Positions 1-5,465 of a stretch of 5,465 nucleotides of DNA are shown here, piece after piece (the stretch's first letter is position 1; every line of letters starts with the position of its first letter). The position numbers were made by a program, and so were the translations under genes. Under the pieces are notes generated by a model. The model made no database searches and was not told where the DNA came from. It saw nothing but the letters and a program-made list of their open reading frames with translations. Source of the stretch: Cohaesibacteraceae bacterium (GTDB lineage Bacteria; Pseudomonadota; Alphaproteobacteria; Rhizobiales; Cohaesibacteraceae); the NCBI GenBank assembly GCA_016764535.1, contig JAESRR010000022.1, positions 12,734 to 18,198 of the forward strand, in the 5' to 3' direction.

Positions 1-896
1 TTCCATCTGCCAGGATCACTTTCAACATTAAGATCATACAACCCCTTTTTGAATGCTTCAAACATTGGTCCATGATCACGGTAGTAGCTAATTTTGATAG
101 ATTCAAAATTATGGAAACCTGCATTGACGGCAAGATCTCTACCCCAGTATTCGGGATTTTTATTCAATTCCAATTGTTGCCCAAGATCTACTTTGCCAAT
201 TGTGTAAGGGCCAGATCCGATCAACGTATAGTCGCCGGATTTGGCAAAAAGTTCAGGCTGGATGGCATGAGCGGGCAGTATGGGAAACATTGCCAACAAG
301 AATGGAAGCTCTCGGTCAGTACCGTCCTTGAAATTGAATTTGATCTGATTTGAACCGGGTTGTTCTGTTGAGATGATTTTTTTGAACATCCTTTTATAAT
401 TCGGACGGCCATGGTTGCTCAGGAGTTCAATGGTAAACAATACATCTTCGACAGATACCGGATGCCCATCGGAAAATCGGGCTGCATCGTTAATTTTGAA
501 TGTAATCGAGGAGCGATCATCCGGCATGTCTACCCACTCGGCCAGTAAACCGTAGAGCGAAAACGCTTCGTCGTGAGAGCGGGCCATCAGGCTTTCAAAA
601 ACGTTATTTCCAATAACTCCATCTCGTAAACCGCGGGGCGCAACGCCTTTCAAAATAAACGGGTTGAGACTGTCAAATGAACCCAGATAACCATACGTCA
701 TTGTTCCGCCGGACGGTGCCGTAGGGTTTGCATAACCAAAATTACTGAAACCATCTTTATATTGCGGTGTTCCATGCATGGAAATGGCATGGACCGGTGC
801 TGACACCGTAGCATATGTCGAATATCCCAAAATTGCGCATGCGCAAATCAATCGAAGAAATGGGTACAAGATAACAGGTACATAGTGTGTTTTCAT
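1..896 (-). CDS. YejA-like extracellular solute-binding protein, family 5 (partial, 3' end outside window)
   Basis: Periplasmic binding component of a peptide/oligopeptide-type ABC importer. Reading the minus strand from the ATG at 896-894 gives 298 uninterrupted codons up to the window edge. The family is usually about 600 residues, so roughly the N-terminal half is visible. Residues 6-37 form a hydrophobic export signal, with a possible cleavage after VSA (33) or VHA (37). It is followed by ISMHGTPQYKDGFSNFGYAN and a P-S-G-G turn (about 38-64), the opening typical of YejA-like proteins. The SBP_bac_5 core signature FSDGHPVSVEDV lies at 141-152, and PILPAHA at 205-211 matches the family's PxLPxH segment. 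The stretch GRDLAVN...FESIKISYYRD (252-273) is also characteristic of the YejA branch. ATG 896 is preferred because it directly precedes the signal peptide; the upstream ribosome binding site is weak (GAGAG). No permease or ATPase gene is visible, because the gene points out of the window. The exact ligand (peptides, or a microcin C-like compound) is not determinable. Confidence 0.9.
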   Translation of the reverse strand, partial: MKTHYVPVILYPFLRLICACAILGYSTYATVSAPVHAISMHGTPQYKDGFSNFGYANPTAPSGGTMTYGYLGSFDSLNPFILKGVAPRGLRDGVIGNNVFESLMARSHDEAFSLYGLLAEWVDMPDDRSSITFKINDAARFSDGHPVSVEDVLFTIELLSNHGRPNYKRMFKKIISTEQPGSNQIKFNFKDGTDRELPFLLAMFPILPAHAIQPELFAKSGDYTLIGSGPYTIGKVDLGQQLELNKNPEYWGRDLAVNAGFHNFESIKISYYRDHGPMFEAFKKGLYDLNVESDPGRW

Positions 897-1189
897 AATG
901 TATGCTCTCAACCTGACTAAACATATACGCAACGGAAATTTCGGTGGATGTAACTCCGAATCGAGAAGCAAGTTTACCATGACTGCATATGATTTTTGTG
1001 AGATTTAACGGATTACCAGTTGCATTTTTATCACCGCGAAATACGCAGTTGTTGGTACAATGTCATTGTTCCGCCGTAATGCTTGATCTTTGATGACAAG
1101 GAACGGTACAAGAACACAGAGTTTCAGGACTGTTAACATTGCCCCGTAAATGTGTGGCACAGTTGATGTAAGAGTACAGGATTTACCCT
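897..1189. promoter_or_regulatory. Divergent intergenic region between solute-binding protein and ialB-family gene
   Basis: This 293-bp stretch has no credible gene on either strand and separates two divergently transcribed genes, so it must carry both sets of promoters. Visible elements are a perfect 8-bp palindrome GAAATTTC (935-942), a direct repeat GGTACAA at 1054-1060 and 1105-1111, and an inverted pair TGTCAT (1061-1066) / ATGACA (1093-1098). A weak plus-strand promoter candidate is TTGATC (1083-1088), 17 bp, GTACAA (1106-1111); it includes the second repeat copy. No promoter is convincing for the minus-strand gene. That the region is regulatory follows from its position; the specific elements are tentative. 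Confidence 0.4.
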
Positions 1190-1798
1190 ATGAACTTTAG
1201 ATCGTTGGCGATAGCGATAGTGACCGGCTTGGCCCTCGGATTTACAGGGATTGCCGTTCCGTCAGCAACTGCACAGCAAGCTGCGCCGGCTCCCAAGGGC
1301 TGGGGCAAGGAATGTAATAAAGATCCAAAGATTAACAAGGTTCTGTGTATTACAACATTTGAACTGGTCTCTCGAAACGGCCAGCCTCTTGCACTTGTCG
1401 CAATTCAGGAAATCAAGGGCGAGGCGCGAGGGAAAAGTTTGTTGGTTGTTGTGCCAACTGGTATGCTGATACCACCGGGTATCAGTATCAAGGTAGATAA
1501 CAATCGGGGTATCAAGGCTGCGTACGGTCTCTGTAGCCGGGATAGCTGTTTGTCTCAAAGACCAATAACAGAAGCGTTTATCAATCAGCTAAAGCGTGGT
1601 GCTGTACTTAATGTCACGACGATTAACCCACGATCCAAAGCGGCAATTTTTAAAATCACTTTGACCGGATTTACCAAAGCCTATGAGAGTGATGTGACAC
1701 CGCCGGTGAACGAGCTTGCTAAAGGTGTGCAAAAACTTGCTGACGAAGCGCGCCAGCGGTTATTGGAAGAACAGAAGAAAAAAACAAAAACCAAATAG
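1190..1798 (+). CDS. Invasion associated locus B (IalB) family protein
   Basis: Secreted or periplasmic protein of the IalB family, common in alphaproteobacteria. It is named after a Bartonella factor needed for erythrocyte entry, but most members are uncharacterised, so a virulence role should not be assumed. The 202-residue product has a classical signal peptide (hydrophobic about 5-22, probable cleavage after SATA at 28), then an Ala/Pro linker. The domain runs from W38 to about Y165. Its hallmarks are a first Cys pair C42/C53, VPTGMLIPPGISIKVD (88-103), a second Cys pair C115/C120 (LCSRDSC), the segment PITEAFINQLKRGA, and the closing TGFTKAY. The Cys pairs probably form disulfides in the periplasm. 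Residues about 172-202 form a charged, probably helical tail ending in Lys-rich EEQKKKTKTK. The ATG at 1190 has AGGA at 1178-1181, 8 nt upstream, a good ribosome binding site. It is monocistronic: a divergent gene lies upstream and a terminator follows. Confidence 0.93.
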   Translation: MNFRSLAIAIVTGLALGFTGIAVPSATAQQAAPAPKGWGKECNKDPKINKVLCITTFELVSRNGQPLALVAIQEIKGEARGKSLLVVVPTGMLIPPGISIKVDNNRGIKAAYGLCSRDSCLSQRPITEAFINQLKRGAVLNVTTINPRSKAAIFKITLTGFTKAYESDVTPPVNELAKGVQKLADEARQRLLEEQKKKTKTK

Positions 1799-1827
1799 TT
1801 GAATTGAGCAGCCGATCTGCAGTTCAA
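1799..1827 (+). other. Hairpin immediately after the ialB-family stop codon
   Basis: Starting at the first base after the TAG stop, TTGAATTG (1799-1806) pairs with CAGTTCAA (1820-1827) including one U-G wobble. After a two-base AG bulge, CAG (1809-1811) pairs with CTG (1817-1819), leaving the loop CCGAT. There is no T-run behind it, so it is not itself a terminator. It may protect or stabilise the mRNA 3' end, or be chance. The pairing is seen in the sequence; the function is inferred. Confidence 0.45.
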
Positions 1828-1838
1828 TCGTTGCAAAT

Positions 1839-1877
1839 AAAAAGACCGTATTGCCAGCAGGCAATGCGGTCTTTTTT
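1839..1877. terminator. Bidirectional intrinsic terminator between the ialB-family gene and hspQ
   Basis: A 12-bp stem (GACCGTATTGCC at 1844-1855 with GGCAATGCGGTC at 1860-1871, one U-G wobble) closes an AGCA tetraloop. An A-run on the left (1839-1843) and six Ts on the right (1872-1877) extend it. The A/T flanks give a U-tract in both orientations, so it can end the plus-strand ialB-family transcript and the minus-strand hspQ transcript, whose stop codons at 1798 and 1923 face each other across it. Confidence 0.92.
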
Positions 1878-1922
1878 GTAAGGAAACTGGCGTTGAGCAA
1901 ATTAAATGCGCCTGCAATTATT

Positions 1923-2258
1923 CTAATTCAACAACTCACCCTGGACTGAATAAATACCGTCGCTGTAATGATCAAAAATTTCGTCGACCTGGGGATGCCG
2001 GACGGGTTGACCTGATTTGTCGGGTACAAGGTTTTGCTCGGATACGTAAGCAACATACTCCGAATCTTCGTTTTCTGCGAACAAGTGATAAAAAGGCTGG
2101 TCTTTGGTTGGTCTGATATCTTCTGGAATAGCTTCATACCAGTCTTCGGTATTGGAGAATTCCGGGTCAACATCAAAAACCACTCCGCGGAATGGAAATA
2201 CTCTGTGCCGCACTACCTGGCCAATCTGAAAACGCGCAGATTTAATTTTTTCGCCCAT
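1923..2258 (-). CDS. hspQ: Heat shock protein HspQ (YccV-like domain)
   Basis: Small cytoplasmic heat-shock factor. In E. coli, HspQ binds hemimethylated oriC DNA, affects DnaA stability and acts as a specificity-enhancing factor for Lon protease; these roles are known for the family, not shown here. The 111-residue product is almost entirely the YccV-like domain. Its motifs are FQIGQVVRHRVFPFRGVVFD (10-29), DPEF.NTEDWY (31-41), KDQPFYHLFAEN (52-63), YVAYVSEQNLVPD (68-80) and PVRHPQVDEIFD (85-96), followed by a short variable tail. The reading frame stays open further upstream to 2393, but ATG 2258 is chosen because family similarity begins there and GGAG (2272-2269) lies 10 nt upstream. The extra 45 codons would read through a candidate promoter and leader hairpin. 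It is transcribed in the same direction as the acyltransferase gene, 147 bp downstream of it, and probably has its own promoter. Confidence 0.95.
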   Translation of the reverse strand: MGEKIKSARFQIGQVVRHRVFPFRGVVFDVDPEFSNTEDWYEAIPEDIRPTKDQPFYHLFAENEDSEYVAYVSEQNLVPDKSGQPVRHPQVDEIFDHYSDGIYSVQGELLN

Positions 2259-2280
2259 ACTGCGAAGACTCCACAATTCT

Positions 2281-2308
2281 AAAAATAGTTGGAAAACGAT
2301 CGTCCAAC
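2281..2308 (-). terminator. Hairpin plus U-tract upstream of hspQ (terminator or leader attenuator)
   Basis: On the minus strand GTTGGA (2308-2303) pairs with TCCAAC (2293-2288) across a 9-nt loop, followed at once by TATTTTT (2287-2281). The stem is only 6 bp with three G-C pairs, so it is weak. It could end the acyltransferase transcript, whose stop codon is 98 bp upstream. It could also lie in the hspQ leader, just before the ribosome binding site at 2272-2269, as an attenuator or temperature-sensitive structure. Confidence 0.35.
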
Positions 2309-2319
2309 AGCGATGGCCT

Positions 2320-2348
2320 AGAGGGCACAGGCGTTGTCCTGCTGTCAA
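2320..2348 (-). promoter_or_regulatory. Candidate hspQ promoter
   Basis: The minus strand carries TTGACA (2348-2343), a perfect -35 consensus preceded by C to give CTTGACA, then exactly 17 bp and a weak -10 CCCTCT (2325-2320). Transcription would start near 2313, giving a leader of about 55 nt. The CTTGA core and C-rich -10 also resemble alphaproteobacterial RpoH sites, but the spacing fits the housekeeping sigma factor better. The element lies between the acyltransferase stop and hspQ, where a promoter is expected. Confidence 0.4.
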
Positions 2349-2405
2349 GGAATGAGCGGTATTGAGGTTAAAGCGATCAATGTTTTCCACCATCCATTTG
2401 GGGTC

Positions 2406-3299
2406 TCAACGAGACCATCGTCTGTGACCCCACATCCATTGATCCGGTTCTTCCCTGATCCATGTTTCAATCTGTTTTTGAATGGTTGCTGTCGTGGTTT
2501 CTATGTCGCGCTTGCGATCGTCGGTTTGAGCAACCGGCAGTTCAATAATATCAAAACGGAATCGTACTCCGGGGAGGCGAACACAACGAGCCGCAAAAAG
2601 CGGTACATTTTGAGTTCGAGCCAGCATCGCCGGGAACGGATTGGAGGGGGCACCTCTATGGAAAAATGGAACCTCGATCCCGCGTAGATCACGCAAATCC
2701 GCGAGTATGCCAACGCACTTTCCGGTTTTTACAATTTTCAACAGCGCCCGTGCGGCTTGTTGCCCCTTGGCGTGAAGGCCAACGGGCCATAAATTCTTCC
2801 TTTGGTGGACAAAGTAATCGTCAACCAGCGGGTTTTTGATTTTTTGATAGACACCACCAAGTTCGATATCATGAACGAGGCCCGGATACCCAATGAGTTC
2901 CCAATTGCCGGAATGGCAGGATACGAAGACGCCACCCTTTATTTTCAGTTTTCGGGATGCAGCCTGCATTTCCTCAATATTGATTTCAAAACGCTCATGT
3001 TGAGCAATCAGTTTATTGAGGAAAAATCCTTCAGCAAATGTTCTGCCCAAATTCTCCCACATATCCATTACATGGCGTTCGCATTCGTTTGTTGTTTTCT
3101 CTGGAAAGGCTGACATGATGTTGGCAATGGCACGATTATGACGCTTTAAGCGTGGAGCAACCAGTCGCCAGATTTTTCCCATAAAACCAGAGGCTACTTC
3201 AAGGGGCATGGCAACCAGTAACAATCTAACAAGCATTAACAATCCAAGTTCAATGTGATTTTGAATTTTCTTATGGATGGGAATTTGTATCAAAGACAT
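2406..3299 (-). CDS. LpxL/HtrB-family lipid A late acyltransferase-like protein
   Basis: Inner-membrane acyltransferase of the LpxL/LpxM (HtrB) family, which transfers an acyl chain from acyl-ACP to a hydroxyacyl chain of a lipid A precursor during lipopolysaccharide synthesis. The 297-residue length is normal for the family. The N-terminal segment 17-40 is hydrophobic and would anchor the protein. The catalytic H-x4-D/E motif appears as H129-SGNW-E134 in SCHSGNWELIG. Other conserved blocks are PRLKRHNRAIANI (49-61), VGILADLRDLRG...VPFFHRGAPSNPFPA (196-224) and the C-terminal DQWMWGHRRW (286-295). The ATG at 3299 fits the family start; the ribosome binding site is poor. It is not in an lpx cluster here. 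Its start faces the divergent transporter gene and hspQ follows downstream on the same strand. Whether it is the primary lauroyltransferase, a second paralogue or an acyltransferase for another lipid cannot be decided from the sequence. Confidence 0.88.
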   Translation of the reverse strand: MSLIQIPIHKKIQNHIELGLLMLVRLLLVAMPLEVASGFMGKIWRLVAPRLKRHNRAIANIMSAFPEKTTNECERHVMDMWENLGRTFAEGFFLNKLIAQHERFEINIEEMQAASRKLKIKGGVFVSCHSGNWELIGYPGLVHDIELGGVYQKIKNPLVDDYFVHQRKNLWPVGLHAKGQQAARALLKIVKTGKCVGILADLRDLRGIEVPFFHRGAPSNPFPAMLARTQNVPLFAARCVRLPGVRFRFDIIELPVAQTDDRKRDIETTTATIQKQIETWIREEPDQWMWGHRRWSR

Positions 3300-3432
3300 A
3301 ATTGTACCGGCATAGCCTTGTTATTGGATGGATTACAAACCAAATGCCTGGTGCATTTTGTCTGTTTGTTGTTCTACATTGACCGTATCGTTATTGCCAA
3401 ACGAATCCCGCCCCAGAGAGTTCAATGATCAC
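3300..3432. promoter_or_regulatory. Divergent intergenic region, acyltransferase / AEC transporter
   Basis: These 133 bp must contain the start signals of both flanking genes. A short inverted repeat AAATGC (3342-3347) / GCATTT (3353-3358) with the loop CTGGT is visible, followed by a T/G-rich stretch. For the plus strand, TTGACC (3379-3384) is a reasonable -35, but the -10 at 17 bp (CGAATC) is poor. No convincing minus-strand promoter is seen. Confidence 0.3.
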
Positions 3433-4398
3433 ATGAGTGATATCATAGCCTTGTCACTTCCATTTTTTGGATTGATATTTTTGGGATTTGTTGCGGGAAA
3501 AATTGTTCGCTTGCCCGAGGATGGCCTGGCGTGGTTGAATATATTTGTTGTATATATCGCCCTTCCGGCTCTGTTTTTTCAGATAATTGCACAGACTCCA
3601 CTGGCAGAACTTGCCAGCCCGACATTTATTCTCGTGACGACATTTTCAACTCTTGCAGTTTTTGTGCTTGCTTTCGGAACAGGCATGCTTGCTACCCGCG
3701 GAAATGTTTCAGAATCCACAATCCAGGCGTTGGGCGGATCATATTCCAATATTGGTTATATGGGGCCGGGGCTAACGCTGGCAGCACTTGGAGATTCTGC
3801 AACGGTGCCTACGGCGCTTATTTTTTGTTTTGACAGCATTTTGCTTTTTACACTGATACCTTCCTGCATGTCGTTTGGCAGAGGACAACACGGGGGTTTT
3901 CTTGAAACACTTTGGTCAGTGTTTAAAAAAATAATTCTGCATCCCTTTATTCTTGCAACAATTGCAGGAGTTATAGCAGCCGCAATGTCTTTTTCCGCCC
4001 CGCAATGGGTGGATCAAATATTGAATTATCTAAGAAATGCTGCTGCACCATGTGCCCTGTTTGCCATGGGTGTTTCTATAGCCTTGCGGGCTGTCAAACG
4101 TTTCGCGCCGGAATTACCAGTTTTGTTATTGATAAAACTGGTAATCCATCCTGCCCTTGTGTTCTCTCTGTTGTCATTTGTCGGAGGTATTCAACCGGCC
4201 TGGATGTATACCGCGGCATTAATGGCGGCGCTTCCTCCGGCGGCAAATGTTTTTGTGGTGGCGAGGCAATATGACACCTATGTGGAACGTGCTTCGAGTA
4301 TCGTAATGATCGGTACTATTGTCTCAATCGTGACTGTTACCGGACTGCTATACCTGATTGCCACTGAACGTCTGTTGCCGGGCATGCCCTGGTCCTGA
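3433..4398 (+). CDS. AEC (auxin efflux carrier) family transporter
   Basis: Integral inner-membrane transporter of the AEC family (Mem_trans), whose bacterial members include malonate carrier MdcF-like proteins and other carboxylate transporters. The 321 residues contain about ten hydrophobic segments (roughly 4-24, 36-53, 63-86, 103-120, 124-147, 168-187, 201-220, 229-250, 256-278, 287-309), arranged as two sets of five with a polar loop near 148-167, as in the family. Family motifs are SYSNIGYMGPGL (103-114), in the first crossover region, and ALPPAANVFVVARQYD (266-281) in the second half. The frame is open back to an ATG at 3328, but ATG 3433 is chosen: hydrophobic TM1 begins directly after it, the 35 added residues are polar and unlike the family, and the resulting length is typical. 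The ribosome binding site is weak (GAGAG ending at 3420). The next gene starts 18 bp after the stop, so the two are likely co-transcribed. The substrate is unknown. Confidence 0.9.
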   Translation: MSDIIALSLPFFGLIFLGFVAGKIVRLPEDGLAWLNIFVVYIALPALFFQIIAQTPLAELASPTFILVTTFSTLAVFVLAFGTGMLATRGNVSESTIQALGGSYSNIGYMGPGLTLAALGDSATVPTALIFCFDSILLFTLIPSCMSFGRGQHGGFLETLWSVFKKIILHPFILATIAGVIAAAMSFSAPQWVDQILNYLRNAAAPCALFAMGVSIALRAVKRFAPELPVLLLIKLVIHPALVFSLLSFVGGIQPAWMYTAALMAALPPAANVFVVARQYDTYVERASSIVMIGTIVSIVTVTGLLYLIATERLLPGMPWS

Positions 4399-4416
4399 GA
4401 AAATGGATATTTTGTA

Positions 4417-5465
4417 ATGTCGGAACTGCCTTTGGACGGTATTACTGTAATTGATTTTTCGACACTTTTGCCCGGTCCGCTTGCCAGTTTGATGCTACAG
4501 GAAGCCGGAGCCAAAGTAATCAAGATCGAACGTCCAGGCGGCGAGGAGATGCGTAATTTTCATCCGAAAATAGACGGGGTGTCCGCTCTTTATGCCCAGC
4601 TTAATCGCGGAAAAGAATGTCTAGAACTCGATTTGAAAAATGAGTCTGACAGATCTGGCGTTTTCGAATTGATCAAAAATGCCGACATTGTTCTCGAACA
4701 ATTCAGGCCCGGTGTGATGGAAAAACTTGGTTTGGATTATGCGACTCTTTCGAGTTCTAATCCGGCCCTGATTTATTGTTCGATTACCGGATATGGCCAA
4801 AAAGGATCGTTGGCACATAGAGCTGGCCATGATTTAAATTATATTGCTGCATCTGGATTATTGTCGGTGTCATCGCGTGGGTCGGATAAACCCGTTGTGC
4901 CTCCAACGCAAATCGCGGATATTGGCGCAGGCACATTTCCTGCCTATTCAAATATTTTGCTCGCTTTGTTGAAGCGCCATAAATCGGGTAAGGGCTGCCA
5001 TATAGATATTGCGATGTGCGACGGCACCTTTGTTTTTTCATGCCTTGCGCAGGCTGTCGGGCAGGCAGGCGGCAACTTCCCTGTTGATGGTGACTGGTTG
5101 CTTACAGGAGGGTCTCCGCGCTATCAATTATATCCGGCGAATGATAGCAGGCTGGTAGCAGTTGGCGCCCTGGAACAGAAATTCTGGAACATGTTTTGTG
5201 CTGCAATTGAATTGCCTCACGAACTGCGAGATGACCTGAAAGATCCGTTGGCGACGCTGCAAGAGGTTGCCAATATTATTGGCTTACAAACATCTACGCA
5301 TTGGCAAGAAAAATTCGGCAAAGTGGATTGTTGTGTCAATATTGTTGCGACACTTGAAGAAGCGTTCGAAAACCCTCATTTTATTGAAAGGGGTCTGTTT
5401 GCTCACAAAACCAGATTAGGCGTGGACACTGTGATGAGTTCAATTGTATTGCCAATAGATTCCTC
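4417..5465 (+). CDS. CaiB/BaiF (class III) CoA-transferase family protein, alpha-methylacyl-CoA racemase-like (partial, 3' end outside window)
   Basis: Cytoplasmic enzyme of the class III CoA-transferase family. The closest pattern is alpha-methylacyl-CoA racemase, which interconverts (2R)- and (2S)-2-methylacyl-CoA by proton exchange at C2. 349 codons are visible before the window edge. The N-terminal Rossmann-like start LPLDGITVIDFSTLLPGPLA (4-23), EAGAKVIKIERPGGE (29-43) and N63-RGKE are family hallmarks, as are LEQFRPGVMEKLGLDY (93-108) and SITGYGQKG (122-130). The racemase signature GHDLNYIAASG (137-147) supplies a candidate catalytic His138, and QIADIGAG (165-172) supplies Asp168. VGALEQKFW (249-257) contains Glu253. 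The spacings 30 and 85 equal those of His126/Asp156/Glu241 in the Mycobacterium tuberculosis racemase as I recall it. The later segment NPHFIERGLF (319-328) is also typical. ATG 4417 is the family start; a weak GGA lies 9 nt upstream. A true CoA-transferase acting on another acid is the main alternative. Confidence 0.9.
   Translation, partial: MSELPLDGITVIDFSTLLPGPLASLMLQEAGAKVIKIERPGGEEMRNFHPKIDGVSALYAQLNRGKECLELDLKNESDRSGVFELIKNADIVLEQFRPGVMEKLGLDYATLSSSNPALIYCSITGYGQKGSLAHRAGHDLNYIAASGLLSVSSRGSDKPVVPPTQIADIGAGTFPAYSNILLALLKRHKSGKGCHIDIAMCDGTFVFSCLAQAVGQAGGNFPVDGDWLLTGGSPRYQLYPANDSRLVAVGALEQKFWNMFCAAIELPHELRDDLKDPLATLQEVANIIGLQTSTHWQEKFGKVDCCVNIVATLEEAFENPHFIERGLFAHKTRLGVDTVMSSIVLPIDS

Noticed and set aside
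72..412. Open frames of 93 and 63 codons at the left end
   Set aside because: Both overlap the solute-binding protein gene, whose continuous family-like translation explains the region.
2034..2282. Plus-strand open frame antisense to hspQ
   Set aside because: It fully overlaps a highly conserved gene on the other strand and shows no domain or ribosome binding site.
2259..2393. 45-codon in-frame N-terminal extension of HspQ
   Set aside because: The added residues do not resemble HspQ, the family similarity starts at the ATG at 2258, and a good ribosome binding site sits just before that ATG.
2402..2416. Inverted repeat GGTCTC-AAC-GAGACC over the acyltransferase stop codon
   Set aside because: It has a 6-bp stem with a 3-nt loop and no T-run on the minus strand, so it is not supported as a terminator; it may be chance.
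2334..3113. Plus-strand open frames of 117 and 103 codons (2334-2687 and 2802-3113)
   Set aside because: They lie antisense to the well-supported acyltransferase gene, and their translations look like no protein family. They are shadows of the coding strand.
958..3407. One GANTC (CcrM methylation) site in each of three upstream regions: 958-962, 2267-2271 and 3403-3407
   Set aside because: GANTC is expected about once per 256 bp at random, so three in about 570 intergenic bases is not enrichment. A link to the hemimethylated-DNA role of HspQ would be speculation.
3328..3432. 35-codon in-frame extension of the AEC transporter
   Set aside because: The extension lacks family similarity and precedes a normal TM1 start. 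Its removal gives a typical 321-residue protein.

Overview
The window looks like ordinary chromosome from an alphaproteobacterium with a moderate G+C content (mid-40s percent by eye). Four features point there: an invasion-associated-locus-B (IalB) family secreted protein, an HspQ that closely follows the alphaproteobacterial pattern, a LpxL/HtrB-type acyltransferase with a C-terminal QWMWGHRRW motif, and a YejA-like family 5 solute-binding protein. I see no insertion sequence, phage gene, CRISPR array, tRNA or rRNA, and no clear sign of recent transfer.

Layout from left to right. (1) Positions 1-896, minus strand: the N-terminal half of a periplasmic peptide/oligopeptide-binding protein (SBP_bac_5, YejA-like), cut by the left edge. 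(2) Positions 897-1189: a divergent intergenic region that must hold promoters for both flanking genes. (3) Positions 1190-1798, plus strand: a complete IalB-family protein with a signal peptide and a Lys-rich C-terminal tail. (4) Positions 1799-1922: the convergent gap, with a small hairpin directly after the ialB-family stop codon and then a strong bidirectional intrinsic terminator. (5) Positions 1923-2258, minus strand: hspQ, with a candidate promoter and a leader hairpin plus U-tract upstream (2281-2348). (6) Positions 2406-3299, minus strand: a lipid A late acyltransferase-like protein. (7) Positions 3300-3432: a second divergent intergenic region. (8) Positions 3433-4398, plus strand: an AEC-family membrane transporter. 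(9) Positions 4417-5465, plus strand: a class III CoA-transferase family protein of the alpha-methylacyl-CoA racemase type, cut by the right edge.

Three genes concern the cell envelope or periplasm: the solute-binding protein, the IalB-family protein and the acyltransferase. HspQ is a protein-quality-control factor. The last two genes are probably one operon (18-bp gap, same strand). A carboxylate-type exporter/importer beside an acyl-CoA racemase or CoA-transferase suggests transport and CoA-level metabolism of an organic or branched acid, but the substrate cannot be read from the sequence.

I did not find a convincing undescribed system. The most interesting non-coding signal is the hairpin/U-tract between the candidate hspQ promoter and its ribosome binding site. 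The most interesting gene-level signal is the transporter-racemase pair.
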